Origin: JBKBII01 sp046299415
GTDB taxonomy: Bacteria; Pseudomonadota; Gammaproteobacteria; Ectothiorhodospirales; Ectothiorhodospiraceae
DNA: 64,000 nt
Direction: 5' to 3'
NCBI GenBank assembly: GCA_046299415.1
Contig: JBKBII010000005.1
Location: 124,001 to 188,000 of the forward strand
The notes beneath the pieces are model-generated. The model had not been told where the DNA came from. It saw only the letters and a program-made list of their open reading frames with translations, and ran no database searches. Positions 9,257-18,805 of this stretch are shown here, in pieces. A program made the translations under genes and the position numbers. Numbering within the stretch: the stretch's first letter is position 1; every line of letters begins with the position of its first letter.

Positions 9257-10564
9257 TCAGTCGGAAACGGACTCGAGCACCCAGCGCACCGCAAAACCGT
9301 CGCTCGACTCGCGCGCAACCAAACGCTGAACGTGGGTGCCATGCGGTAAATCCAACTCAGGCCCGAGATCCGCAATGACCGTACGTCCCTGCGCACGCAG
9401 ACGTGAAACCTCAGCGTTTAGCGCAGATCGAAAATCAGGCGAGCAAGACTGCGGCGAGAACACAACGACGGGCTCGTTTGCCCGCAAGTCGCCCGCCGAA
9501 CGGCCCCGCAAAAGCGTCATCAAATCAGTCGAAAAACCCGTCGCCGGCCGCGCATGGCCGTAGGCGGCTCCGATGCCATCGTAGCGGCCCCCGCGCGCGA
9601 TCGCCTGACCCGAGCCCGGGACGAATGCAGCGAAAACCAATCCGGTGTGGTAGCTGTAGCCGCGTAACTCGGCGAGATCGAAGTGCAATCGAAGCGATAC
9701 AGCCTGAGCATCAAGGCCCCGAGAAACATCACGCAACCGCGTCAGCGCGGCACGAATAACCTCGTCGGTGGCCGCATCGAGAGGCTGCGACTCCAGCAGC
9801 GTCTCGGCATCGGCCAACACTTCGACGCCCCCGTGCAGGCCCGGCAGAGCCGTCATCCAAACCTTCAACGAAGGATCGAGAGACGCGAGTGGTCCATCCA
9901 GCATCATCGCGATATCCGGCCGTGACTTGCGTTGCATCGCATCGAATAGCGCGGCCGAGGAAGCCGGATCGAGAGAGGCAACCTCACTCAGCGCCCGAAA
10001 AACACCCACATGTCCGAGGTCAATCGCGTAATCGACAAGGCCCGCTAACTGCAGCGTCTCGACCATCAACTGCAGAACCTCGAGATCTGCCTCGACATGG
10101 TCAACGCCAAACAACTCGGCACCAACCTGCAGCGGATTTCGGGCGCCCGACCACTCATCAGCACGGCAACGCAGCACATGACCGGCGTAGCACAGGCGGC
10201 GGATACGCACAGCGTCGACAGGCTCGCGACACAAGCGATGCGCATCGATTCGCGCGACCTGAGGCGTAATGTCCGCCCGCAAACCCAACGACCGACCACT
10301 CAACTGATCGGTCAATCGGAAGGTCTGCAGATCGAGCGCTTCGCCCGCCCCAATCAGCAAAGAATCAAGAAACTCGGCCAACGGTGGAACGACCAGCGCA
10401 TAACCAGATTTTGCGAAGCGATCGAGGACCGCACGACGCAAGCTCTCGAGACGCGCTGCATCATCCGGCAGCATCTCTTCCAACCCAACCGGCAAGCGCC
10501 AGCGTTCGTTCACTGAACGTTGCGATTCCAAGACGTCACTCGCCATACGGCGTCCCTTATTCAT
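9257..10564 (-). CDS. hisZ: ATP phosphoribosyltransferase regulatory subunit HisZ
   Basis: Catalytically inactive paralogue of histidyl-tRNA synthetase that forms a complex with short-form HisG and regulates the first step of histidine biosynthesis. The 435-residue product shows LPVGLEEMLPDDA near residue 24, the class II synthetase-like core (SLGLRADITPQVARIDAHR near 95, EWSGARNPLQVGAELFG near 138), and RGGRYDGIGAAYGHARPATG near 325. The ATG at 10564 is preceded by an aagga site. The HisZ-plus-short-HisG arrangement is absent from enterics; hisG itself is not in the window. Confidence 0.96.
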   Translation of the reverse strand: MNKGRRMASDVLESQRSVNERWRLPVGLEEMLPDDAARLESLRRAVLDRFAKSGYALVVPPLAEFLDSLLIGAGEALDLQTFRLTDQLSGRSLGLRADITPQVARIDAHRLCREPVDAVRIRRLCYAGHVLRCRADEWSGARNPLQVGAELFGVDHVEADLEVLQLMVETLQLAGLVDYAIDLGHVGVFRALSEVASLDPASSAALFDAMQRKSRPDIAMMLDGPLASLDPSLKVWMTALPGLHGGVEVLADAETLLESQPLDAATDEVIRAALTRLRDVSRGLDAQAVSLRLHFDLAELRGYSYHTGLVFAAFVPGSGQAIARGGRYDGIGAAYGHARPATGFSTDLMTLLRGRSAGDLRANEPVVVFSPQSCSPDFRSALNAEVSRLRAQGRTVIADLGPELDLPHGTHVQRLVARESSDGFAVRWVLESVSD

Positions 10565-10834
10565 TGCATTCCTTCATCGCTAACCCGCCATCAGCGCGGT
10601 CATCAAACCCTCAACAACCCACCTTTGGCATACCAAAACCATCCGATGGAGGCGAGCGAGTGTACTGACACCGAGCGACCGACCGCGCATAGCCACCCGG
10701 CCGCATTCAGAACGGCGGAGCCGGCGTCGAGGCGTCATCGGGGATGAACCCGACGTCCCAGCGCGACAGGTTATCGACGTTATAAACGCGCGACAAAATT
10801 CATAAAGGTGCTAACAACACGAAGCCCCGGGGGC

Positions 10835-11023
10835 TCAACGCAGCCAGTTCAGAGCGATCAGGCCAACGAGAACCAGAGCGAACCCGATACTCCGCAGAGC
10901 CCTTTCGGACAAGGACAACAGCTCGAGCAAACGGCGTTTGTAGGCCGCCGGCGCCAACAAAGGCATCAGCCCCTCGATAATCGCCACGAGTGCGACGGCA
11001 GTAGCCAGCGCGGTCCAGTCCAT
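10835..11023 (-). CDS. DUF2065 (YjeT-like) small inner-membrane protein
   Basis: A 62-residue protein with two hydrophobic helices (TALATAVALVAIIEGLMPLL at residues 4-23 and SIGFALVLVGLIALNWL at the end) separated by a basic turn. This matches the DUF2065/YjeT family normally found beside hflC and purA or hisZ. Its function is unknown. The ATG at 11023 has gagg 7 nt upstream. A TTG one codon earlier is less likely. It lies 187 bp downstream of hflC on the same strand. Confidence 0.9.
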   Translation of the reverse strand: MDWTALATAVALVAIIEGLMPLLAPAAYKRRLLELLSLSERALRSIGFALVLVGLIALNWLR

Positions 11024-11078
11024 CAACTTTCCTCACATCGCGAACGCTACCAGCTTGAGGGTGGTGCCATCAAAGCGA

Positions 11079-11104
11079 AGGCCGGTCGAGTACTCGACCG
11101 GCCT
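11079..11104. repeat. 26-bp perfect palindrome between hflC and the DUF2065 gene
   Basis: The sequence reads aggccggtcgag followed by its exact reverse complement, so it can form an 11-bp GC-rich stem with a 4-nt loop on either strand. On the minus strand it is followed by tcgctttg, a weak T-tract. It could attenuate transcription from hflC into the DUF2065 gene, or bind a dimeric protein. Confidence 0.6.
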
Positions 11105-11210
11105 CGCCGTTACGTCATTCTATCGTTTTGAATGGAACCTGGCCGGACAATCGAAAAGACGACAGATAATTCCCCACTACCGCACGGATACCGCCGCAGG
11201 AGCGTCTCGG

Positions 11211-12104
11211 TCACCGAGGCGCTGAACCGTCTCCGGAAGAGAGCGGACCGCCGAGCGGATCATTAAAGAAACGGAAAAACTCCGAAGTCGGCTCGAGAAC
11301 GAAAGTCGACTGCGATTCCGCGATGCCCGACTGATACGCCAGCAAGCTGCGATAAAAGCGGAAGAAGTCCTGGTCGGCGCCAAACGCATCCGCCAAGACC
11401 TCGGTCGCCCGAGCATCACCCGCGCCTCGGATGATCTGAGAATCTCGGTTGGCATTCGCCAGAATCACCGTACGCTCCCGATCTGCACGAGAACGAATGC
11501 GTTCGGCCTCTTCCTGACCCCGAGCACGAAACTCTTGTGCAATCCGGTGACGTTCGGTGCGCATACGTTCGAACACCGACTCGGACACTTCATCTGGCAA
11601 ATCGAGGCGACGGATTCTTACCTCGACGAGCTCAACCCCCAGCTCGCGGGCTGTCGCGACCGCCTGTTGACGTACCGACTCCATCACTGCGCCACGCTGA
11701 TCGGCGACCACTTCGGTCAGCTCGTAGCGTGCAAACTCATTACGCATCCCGTCTCGCAGGATCTGCGACAGTCGATCGACGGCGCTGCGTTCATCACCGC
11801 GGGTCGACCGGAAAAATTGACCCGTATCGACGATCCGCCACTTCGCGTAGAAGTCGACGATGACGTTCTTGGCCTCGCTGGTCAAGAACCGATCCGGAGG
11901 CAGATCAAGCGTCAGGATGCGCTTGTCGTAATAGCGAACGTTGTTGATGAAAGGAAACTTGAAATGCAGCCCTGGTTCGAGATCCACCGCACGGATTTCC
12001 CCGAGCGAGAACAGAATCACGCGCTGACGTTCATTAACCGTGAAGGTGATCTGGCTCAGCAGAATCACGACAACCACGGCGACGATGGCCAAAATCCGCA
12101 ACAT
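11211..12104 (-). CDS. hflC: HflC, SPFH-domain modulator of FtsH protease
   Basis: Inner-membrane protein with a periplasmic SPFH/prohibitin domain that assembles with HflK into a cage around FtsH. The 297-residue product has a single N-terminal membrane helix (residues 3-20), then NERQRVILFSLGEI, LEPGLHFKFPFI near 44 and the coiled-coil region rich in RADRERTVILANANRD near 210-225. The ATG at 12104 shares one base with the hflK stop (TGATG), implying translational coupling. Confidence 0.97.
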   Translation of the reverse strand: MLRILAIVAVVVVILLSQITFTVNERQRVILFSLGEIRAVDLEPGLHFKFPFINNVRYYDKRILTLDLPPDRFLTSEAKNVIVDFYAKWRIVDTGQFFRSTRGDERSAVDRLSQILRDGMRNEFARYELTEVVADQRGAVMESVRQQAVATARELGVELVEVRIRRLDLPDEVSESVFERMRTERHRIAQEFRARGQEEAERIRSRADRERTVILANANRDSQIIRGAGDARATEVLADAFGADQDFFRFYRSLLAYQSGIAESQSTFVLEPTSEFFRFFNDPLGGPLSSGDGSAPR

Positions 12105-13327
12105 CAGCGCACCTCCCGCGAGCGTAGGTCAGGTCGTATGTTCGTGTTGCCGCTCGAAGATCGCAGGCCATCGAGCCCAGTAGACGTGCTGTTGCGACCG
12201 AAATCGAGCGGTGAAGGCTCGTTGGTAGAGGCACCCGCTGCGGATGACGCACCCGACTGACCACCACGCATCAGCGCATCCAGCGGCAGCAGGGTCACGT
12301 TATTGCTCGAGCCCACATCCACGAAAACCTTGTTCGTGCTTCGGAACACAGACTCCATTGTTTCGATGTACAAGCGATCCCTCGTCACCTCAGGTGCTCG
12401 AGAAAACTCGACCAGCAACTGCGAGAAACGCGATGCATCACCGTCTGCTCGCGCAATCACCTGGTCGCGATACGCCTCAGCCTCTTCCAGGATTCGCGCC
12501 GCCTGACCACGCGCCCGTGGAATCAACCCGTTGGCATAAGCCTCGGCCTCGTTGCGAAAGCGCACCTCATCCTCACGTGCGCGGATCGCATCGGCGAAGG
12601 CTTCCTGAACCGGCTCAGGTGGCTGCGCCTGTTGCATCGACACGGTCGTCACGAAGACGCCCGTACCATAGTTATCAAGCGCGTTTTGCATCGTGACTCG
12701 GGCCGATGTCGCGATTTCGGCACGCCCCTCGCCCAGAATGAAATCCAGCGTGTTATTGCCGACGCGTTCTCGAATCGCGGCCTCCATAACCTGACGAACC
12801 GTCTGATCGGGATCACGGACGTTGAAAAGAAAGTCGCGCGCATCCGACACACGGTACTGCACCGCGATATCGACATCGATGATGTTCTCATCGCGGGTCA
12901 GCATCAGTGCGCGGTTCTGCAGGGTCCGAATGGTATCGACCGTCACGATCTCAACGTTTTCGATCGGGTACGGCAGGTGCCAGTGCGGTCCCGGATTATT
13001 GATGTCGACGAAGGCCCCGAACCGAGTCACAACGCCGCGATCGCCTTCCGACACGATGTGGAAACCGGAACCCAGCCAAATCAGCACGGCGACAATCAGC
13101 CCGAGGCTGATGACCGCTTTCGGCACTTGTCCACCCGGCGAGCGGCCACCACCCTCGTCGCCGTTATTTCCACGGCCGCCAAAGATGCCGTTGATCTGCG
13201 CAGTCACCTTGCGCAACATTTCCTCGAGGTCAGGCGGTTGCTGTCCGCTTCCGCCTTTGTTTCCGCTCGAGCCACCGCCCCCGCTCCACGGGTCGCGCTG
13301 GTTGTTTCCCGGTTCGTTCCAGGGCAT
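12104..13327 (-). CDS. hflK: HflK, SPFH-domain modulator of FtsH protease
   Basis: Partner of HflC in the FtsH regulatory complex. The 407-residue product starts MPWNEPGNNQRDPW, the typical HflK opening, followed by a Gly/Ser/Asn-rich cytoplasmic stretch (residues 12-75), a membrane helix near residues 76-98, the SPFH domain (ending of helix to IVSEGDRGVVTRFGAF, then HWHLPYPIENVEIV) and a long helical region. An upstream open extension to 13396 is rejected because the family motif begins at 13327, where a ggag site lies 7 nt upstream. Confidence 0.97.
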   Translation of the reverse strand: MPWNEPGNNQRDPWSGGGGSSGNKGGSGQQPPDLEEMLRKVTAQINGIFGGRGNNGDEGGGRSPGGQVPKAVISLGLIVAVLIWLGSGFHIVSEGDRGVVTRFGAFVDINNPGPHWHLPYPIENVEIVTVDTIRTLQNRALMLTRDENIIDVDIAVQYRVSDARDFLFNVRDPDQTVRQVMEAAIRERVGNNTLDFILGEGRAEIATSARVTMQNALDNYGTGVFVTTVSMQQAQPPEPVQEAFADAIRAREDEVRFRNEAEAYANGLIPRARGQAARILEEAEAYRDQVIARADGDASRFSQLLVEFSRAPEVTRDRLYIETMESVFRSTNKVFVDVGSSNNVTLLPLDALMRGGQSGASSAAGASTNEPSPLDFGRNSTSTGLDGLRSSSGNTNIRPDLRSREVR

Positions 13328-13948
13328 TCCACGCTCCAATCGGTTATCGACCATCCGCACAGTCGCGCCATGCGACTGCAACCGCATCCTACGCAACTTC
13401 GCACCGCGCGCTTAGTAACCGTACGCGGCGCTTCGTTCCATGATTAATCAAAGCAATTTACGACCTATCGACGTGGGACTCGAAAAGTCGCTCGCGTCCG
13501 CCACCGTAAGTCGCAAACCGCGCCGATTCAACTCGAGGACGCCCTGCACGCTGACCGGGGATCAAGCCCGACCCAGCCGAGCACGATCTGGCTTCGTTCT
13601 GAATGCTGGAATGCACGCATTCAGAACATAAGACTCGAACGATGCAATAGCGACACTCGATCCTCCGCGGGCTCACCATCACCTGCAGATCTCTCATCGT
13701 ATCGTTCAAAGGCCAGTGCGAACGACGACACGAACGGACGGCCTCGCCACAACCGACGCGGGATTTGATCGAATCGCCGCTGGACGCGCCAGGCTACGCC
13801 TCCACGTGCCGACGAACGACTCGTCGACCCCAAGACCGATGAACCCGGCGACATGGTAAACGCGATGCCAACCGCCACGCCACTACACTGAGCCAGCGAC
13901 GAGGGCCGGAGTGAGGCTGATCGTCGACGACAACGGCGTTGCTATTCG
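13328..13948. other. gene-free interval upstream of hflK
   Basis: About 620 bp between the secreted hypothetical gene and hflK. In many relatives hflX abuts hflK. No gene, RNA or repeat recognised. A short repeat of ttctgaatgctgg/gcattcag around 13596-13627 forms an imperfect inverted repeat (gcattcagaac versus gttctgaatgc), possibly a small hairpin. Confidence 0.4.
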
Positions 13949-15553
13949 CTACCGCCTATCACTCGCACAAGTCCATCGACTCCCCGACAACAAGCGATCA
14001 AGAACGCCGGGGGCCTCGTAATCGAAGCCCGATGGAAACCGGCGCAAGCTCGCCGTCAACGCATCGACCAGCTCTTGACGCTCAGCGTCAAAAGGCAGGT
14101 CGTTCTCGCCGAACCAGAGACATAGCGGCCCGACACGCGTCGACCAGCACGGGCCGTTTGACGCCACCCACTGGCGAGGGTTGAGAACGGCGACATTTTC
14201 GCCCCGCTCAACGCCAACGCCCTCGGTCTCGACGCTGCGATACACCTCAAGCGTTGGATGCTCAGCCTCGACACCTGCGGCGGTTGAATACAACCACGGC
14301 CAATCGGCATTGAAACCTTGTGGCAGCACAAACCCAAGCGCCAAGTTCTCGTCGACAAACGGGCAAGGTGTTCGATTCCAGGATAGCGTCGGACAGAAAT
14401 AGCCGTCATCAGGGCCGTGGCCATCGGCGTCGCCATCAGCGCTCGCGCGACTTCGATCGAGCGCACGCTCGGGCGCGGCGATCGACACCGGCAACTCGCG
14501 CGCGTCGGCAATCGAACCAGAGGGAAATTCCGCTGGCGCCAGCGGTAGCATTAAACGCGCGTTGTCCTCGGGTATCCGTACTCGTGCCGCAAATCTCAGA
14601 CCCGCAGCGTCAGCCGTCCCGACCGCTTCGATTAGCCACTCTCCGGGGATCAAATCCGCGACAACAGGAGAAACTGAAGCCCAAGGTGGCGCCCAAGCCT
14701 CAGGCCCAGCACGTCGCGCTGCTGAATCGAGCGGAATAGCTGACCAAAAAACTTCGACACCCTGGTACCTCGGCGGCAATTCAAGCGTGACCGACACCAT
14801 TTCGACCGCGCCATCACCTGGCGCTGATCGACCCGGCTCACCGCCAATCCGGCTCAACTCGCCCCATTCGATACCGCGGTGCTCGTTCTGCGCGATCATC
14901 GGCCCCTGATCCTCGATCACGCGAGACTCGATGGACAGACGTTGATGGCTCGATTCTGCTGCTACAAATGAAGTCAAACGGGTGCCAAGTTCAGCCAATT
15001 GCTCACCGCTCAGTGCCACTGCTTCGTCATCCAGCCGCACAAAATCTGCCAAGCTCGATGGCAAGACTCCAGACGGCACGCGTCGATGACGATCGTCCGC
15101 GCCCGGTCCCGCCACCGATGACGCAGAGCCCTCAGGCGATGATTCCTGAGCCTCGATGGCGACAGAATCGAACGATCTCAGATCGGCAGGCCATCCGCGA
15201 TCGGGGTCTCGGCCCCCAGGAGCCGGCCACACCCCCACCGCGGCGAAAGCCAACGATGTTTCGTCAATCGATGGCGCCCCGCCAGCAGCAAAGCCGAAAG
15301 GCCCCGCGTGCACATCCGCCACGCCAAGAGCCGCCACAGTCGTCAATGCTAGCCACCACGGTGCATCCGCGTACAGCCTCACACGCTCACGTGGACTAGG
15401 CCCGGCTAGAGCACTGTGATCAGCGCAGTTCAGCCCCATGACGTCATCGGCGCCCTGCACATCGACGTCGTCGTATCTCGTCCGCCGCGACCCGCAAGAA
15501 CCCTGCGTGACGGTCGGCGCGGAAGCCATCGCTACACGTATCCGATCAGCCAT
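13949..15553 (-). CDS. secreted protein of unknown function inserted between hflX and hflK
   Basis: I do not recognise a family. A hydrophobic segment followed by an Ala-x-Ala-like site (LALTTVAALGVADVHAG) suggests an exported protein. The ATG at 15553 has a gggggaa site and places this segment near residue 72. A GTG at 15382 would instead put it at the N-terminus as a conventional signal peptide, giving 477 residues. The C-terminal 150 residues look structured, with cysteine pairs (YFCPTLSWNRTPCPF) and aromatic stretches (FVDENLALGFVLPQGF, WVASNGPCWSTRVGPLCLWF). The middle is low-complexity and acidic. It interrupts the usual hfq-hflX-hflK-hflC order. Confidence 0.65.
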   Translation of the reverse strand: MADRIRVAMASAPTVTQGSCGSRRTRYDDVDVQGADDVMGLNCADHSALAGPSPRERVRLYADAPWWLALTTVAALGVADVHAGPFGFAAGGAPSIDETSLAFAAVGVWPAPGGRDPDRGWPADLRSFDSVAIEAQESSPEGSASSVAGPGADDRHRRVPSGVLPSSLADFVRLDDEAVALSGEQLAELGTRLTSFVAAESSHQRLSIESRVIEDQGPMIAQNEHRGIEWGELSRIGGEPGRSAPGDGAVEMVSVTLELPPRYQGVEVFWSAIPLDSAARRAGPEAWAPPWASVSPVVADLIPGEWLIEAVGTADAAGLRFAARVRIPEDNARLMLPLAPAEFPSGSIADARELPVSIAAPERALDRSRASADGDADGHGPDDGYFCPTLSWNRTPCPFVDENLALGFVLPQGFNADWPWLYSTAAGVEAEHPTLEVYRSVETEGVGVERGENVAVLNPRQWVASNGPCWSTRVGPLCLWFGENDLPFDAERQELVDALTASLRRFPSGFDYEAPGVLDRLLSGSRWTCASDRR

Positions 15554-15826
15554 GTCATTCCCCCGCAGAAAAAGCCCACCGAGACCGCAACTCGAACGCC
15601 CGACGAGGAGCGCCAATTTAACATGAGCATCCCGACAACGCTCCGGCGACGCCCGGTAACCATTTGACGCCACTCGAACACCGCACACACGATCCTGCTG
15701 GCCCCTGACAGCCGCAAACCATAGCCGAATCCCCGCGTGAGTCGAGACCCGAAACACCGTGGCGTACCGTGAGTCAATCCTCTATCGGTGCATCACAGGT
15801 CGCCCAAGACTCGTGATGCACGATGG

Positions 15827-17104
15827 TCAACCTTGCGGCAGCAAAGTCTCCAGGTCGACTTGCGCTTCCCGTAGGCGAGATTCGAGCAATCGCTCGGGAA
15901 TCTCGAGATCCAGCCAGAGTCCACCCTCATCATCGACGCGCTCCTCGCGCACCGCTCGGTCGGCGAACAACTGCGATCGCAATCTGCCGAGCCGCGGCGG
16001 TAGACGCACCCAGCCGTGAAACACAGCAGGGGTAAATCGCTCTGCCAACAGCGACTCGAGCGCGTCGACCCCGTCGCCGCTGTGTGCGGAAAGCCACACT
16101 TCCGAATGAGTCGTCCGACCACAGGGCGCCGCGTCGAGACGATCGATCTTGTTGTACACCCTCACCGTCGGCACATCCTCGGCGCCGATCTCTGCAAGAA
16201 CGTCCTCAACCTGGTTGATTCTTGTCTCTCGTTCGGGATCCGCCGCGTCGATGACGTGCAGCAACAGGGCCGCTTCACGCGTTTCGGTCAACGTCGCCTG
16301 AAACGCTGCGACCAGCTCATGCGGCAAGTCACGTACGAAGCCGACCGTATCGGCCAGAATGACCGAGCGATGAGGCGCGAGATCAAGCCGACGCAAGGTC
16401 GGATCCAGGGTCGCGAACAACTGATCAGCCGCGTAGACCCGTGATTCGGTCATTCGATTGAATAACGACGACTTGCCCGCGTTGGTATAGCCAACCAGAG
16501 CGACCGTCGGCATATCGTTTCGTGCCCTCGACTTGCGACCCTCCTCACGCGCGCGCTTGACCTTCTCGATCCGCCGCTCGATCTGTTGCATGCGAATCGC
16601 CAACAAGCGCCGGTCCGTCTCCAGCTGCGTTTCACCCGGGCCCCGCATCCCGATGCCGCCCTTCTGGCGCTCAAGGTGACTCCACCCCCGCACGAGGCGA
16701 GTCGACAGATGGCGAAGCTGCGCGAGCTCGACTTGAAGCTTGCCTTCATGAGTGCGGGCGCGCTGAGCAAAAATGTCGAGGATCAGCCCGCTCCGATCGA
16801 GCACGCGACACTTGATTTCGCGCTCAAGGTTACGCTCCTGCGCCGGGCTCAGCATGTGGTTGAAAATCACCACGTCGGCAGCATGGTCGACGACGGCTTT
16901 TGCAATCTCCTCAACCTTACCGGTCCCGGCGAACAGCCGCGCCTGCGGCGCAGTCCGCCGACCGCTGATCACTTCGAGAATTTCGGCACCGGCCGATCGC
17001 ACCAACTCGCAAAACTCATCCCGTTGTGCGTGAAAATCGTGTTCCTGTGGGAACTCCAGCGCCACCACAACAGCGCGATTCCCGGCTTCAGCTCGTTCGA
17101 ACAA
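15827..17104 (-). CDS. hflX: ribosome-associated GTPase HflX
   Basis: OBG-HflX-family GTPase that splits or rescues stalled ribosomes, especially after heat stress. The 425-residue product begins MFERAEAGNRAVVVALEF like other HflX proteins. It has the HflX N-terminal domain with FAGTGKVEEIA near 58, a Gly-rich linker (GIGMRGPGETQLETDRR near 150), then the G domain with G1 VGYTNAGKSSLFN near 204, G3 DTVGFVRDLPH near 252 and G4 YNKID near 316. Translation probably starts at TTG (17104) with ggag 6 nt upstream. No ATG precedes it in frame. It lies 110 bp after hfq, the standard order. Confidence 0.97.
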   Translation of the reverse strand: MFERAEAGNRAVVVALEFPQEHDFHAQRDEFCELVRSAGAEILEVISGRRTAPQARLFAGTGKVEEIAKAVVDHAADVVIFNHMLSPAQERNLEREIKCRVLDRSGLILDIFAQRARTHEGKLQVELAQLRHLSTRLVRGWSHLERQKGGIGMRGPGETQLETDRRLLAIRMQQIERRIEKVKRAREEGRKSRARNDMPTVALVGYTNAGKSSLFNRMTESRVYAADQLFATLDPTLRRLDLAPHRSVILADTVGFVRDLPHELVAAFQATLTETREAALLLHVIDAADPERETRINQVEDVLAEIGAEDVPTVRVYNKIDRLDAAPCGRTTHSEVWLSAHSGDGVDALESLLAERFTPAVFHGWVRLPPRLGRLRSQLFADRAVREERVDDEGGLWLDLEIPERLLESRLREAQVDLETLLPQG

Positions 17105-17214
17105 TCAACACTCCAGACCGAAACAGGTGCTCGCTGCACCCAGGCAAAACTCCAACCATCGACGACCTGACCGACACGAACCAGCACAGCAGCTTGGCTC
17201 GTGGTGCAAGGTCC

Positions 17215-17466
17215 TCATGCCTCCGTCGTCCCACCATCGGCATCACTATCAATCTCGAGACGCACGGCACGCTGTGGCACGATCGTTGAAATCGCATGCT
17301 TGTAGACCATTTGGGACGTCGCACTCTTGAGCAGCACGACGAACTGATCGAACGATTCGATCTGGCCCTGAAGCTTGATACCACTGACAAGATAGATCGA
17401 AACAGGAACGCGTTCGCGGCGCAGGGCGTTCAAAAAAGGTTCCTGCAAGGTTTGACCCTTCGCCAT
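17215..17466 (-). CDS. hfq: RNA chaperone Hfq
   Basis: Sm-like hexameric protein that promotes sRNA-mRNA pairing. The 83-residue product contains the Sm1 motif region (GQTLQEPFLNALRRERVPVS, KLQGQIESFDQFVVLL) and the Sm2 YKHAISTIVP motif, with a short acidic tail. The ATG at 17466 follows an aaggaa site. Upstream in-frame codons to 17577 do not match the family. Located between miaA and hflX as in most gammaproteobacteria. Confidence 0.98.
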   Translation of the reverse strand: MAKGQTLQEPFLNALRRERVPVSIYLVSGIKLQGQIESFDQFVVLLKSATSQMVYKHAISTIVPQRAVRLEIDSDADGGTTEA

Positions 17467-17737
17467 GTTTTTATTCCTTTTGCGGCCTACGGGAAAGTGC
17501 AGCATAGCGCCGTTCGTCAACGCACGCTGAACCCAATCTGTCAACGCGCCGAGAATGAAGACGTTGTATGGCCGCACGTTGCGGTGGATTGCCGCCGGCG
17601 AGCGCTACGACGCGAATCGATGAACCGCAACCATCCCGTCAAAATCGACGAATAAGCGATCGCGCGTCATCACGCCCATCGCACGCCCATCAAAACATCA
17701 GTCTCGAGCATTGACACGCCCATAACGCCGACAGGCT

Positions 17738-18805
17738 CTACCCCCGCCAAAGCGACTCGAAACGCTCAAGCAGCGCATCCTCGGCGCGAATGCGAGCACG
17801 GCCATCGGCAACGGGCCACGCAAGCGTCAAATCCGTTTGCGGCAACGGATCATTGCGCAACCACGTCAGCTGACGCTTCGCGTATTGACGAGTCGCCGCC
17901 ACCGCTTGGGCAACAAAGCCCTCGCGCGACGTCGCTCCACCCTCGAGTTGTTCTCGCCACGCGCGGTACTGACGATAGCCAACGGCGCGTTGCGACGCAT
18001 GCGATGCCGTCAATGATGGGCGCGCGATCAGACGATCGACCTCGTCTTCGAAACCCTGTTCGAGCATTGCGTGGAAACGCCTCGCGATCTGGGCCCGCAA
18101 GGCCGCGCGGTCGTCGGGAATCAACGCGACCATCGCGACGCCGGGTATCGCAGGAGCCTGCGCCAGGCGGCGCAGTCCGCTTTGCAACAAAGACGGCGGC
18201 TGACCGCTCGCATGGAACAACTCGAGCGCTCGGAGAACGCGCTGAGTATCGTTGGCGTTGATCCGCATCGCGCGCGCCGGATCGACGGCCTTGAGCTCGG
18301 CGAACAAAGGAGCGAGACCTTCACTTTCGAGGCGGGCGGCGAGTTGATGCCGCAGAGTCATCGGCACTGTCGGCATCGGATCCAGGCCCAGACGCCAAGC
18401 GCGCAAGTACAAATGAGTGCCGCCAACGATCACCAGCGGCGGCGCCTGTGGTCGCCGCAACAGTCCCTCGACCAGCTGCGAAAACCGCTCCGCGTCGAAG
18501 GCCATCTCGGGGTCGCACAAATCAAGTCCGTGGTGGATCACGCGCTTGCGCTCGGCGTCATCGGGTTTCGCCGTGCCGATATCCATGCCGCGATAAACCT
18601 GCGCCGAGTCCATGCTCAAGATCTCAGCGCCCAGATTTTCTGCCATCCGCAAAGCGACCGACGACTTACCGACCGCCGTCGGTCCGGTAATCACTACAGA
18701 CAGCGCAGACGACGGCGCATCCCTGCCCAAAGGCTGTTCACCGCTCGCATCCACCGGTCGCCGCAAACCCCAACCGCTGCGAGGCGCCTCTCCGATATCG
18801 TTCAT
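17738..18805 (-). CDS. miaA: tRNA dimethylallyltransferase MiaA
   Basis: Transfers the dimethylallyl group to A37 of tRNAs reading UNN codons. The P-loop ITGPTAVGKSSVALRMAE lies near residue 38, followed by LSMDSAQVYRGMDIGTAKP, the GGTHLYLRAW motif near 130, and SQRAVGYRQY near 300. At 355 residues it is about 40 longer than E. coli MiaA because of an N-terminal extension of some 35 residues. The ATG at 18805 is the nearest methionine; its ribosome site (gtgag) is weak, so the true start may be inside. It is flanked by hfq and mutL as usual. Confidence 0.96.
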   Translation of the reverse strand: MNDIGEAPRSGWGLRRPVDASGEQPLGRDAPSSALSVVITGPTAVGKSSVALRMAENLGAEILSMDSAQVYRGMDIGTAKPDDAERKRVIHHGLDLCDPEMAFDAERFSQLVEGLLRRPQAPPLVIVGGTHLYLRAWRLGLDPMPTVPMTLRHQLAARLESEGLAPLFAELKAVDPARAMRINANDTQRVLRALELFHASGQPPSLLQSGLRRLAQAPAIPGVAMVALIPDDRAALRAQIARRFHAMLEQGFEDEVDRLIARPSLTASHASQRAVGYRQYRAWREQLEGGATSREGFVAQAVAATRQYAKRQLTWLRNDPLPQTDLTLAWPVADGRARIRAEDALLERFESLWRG

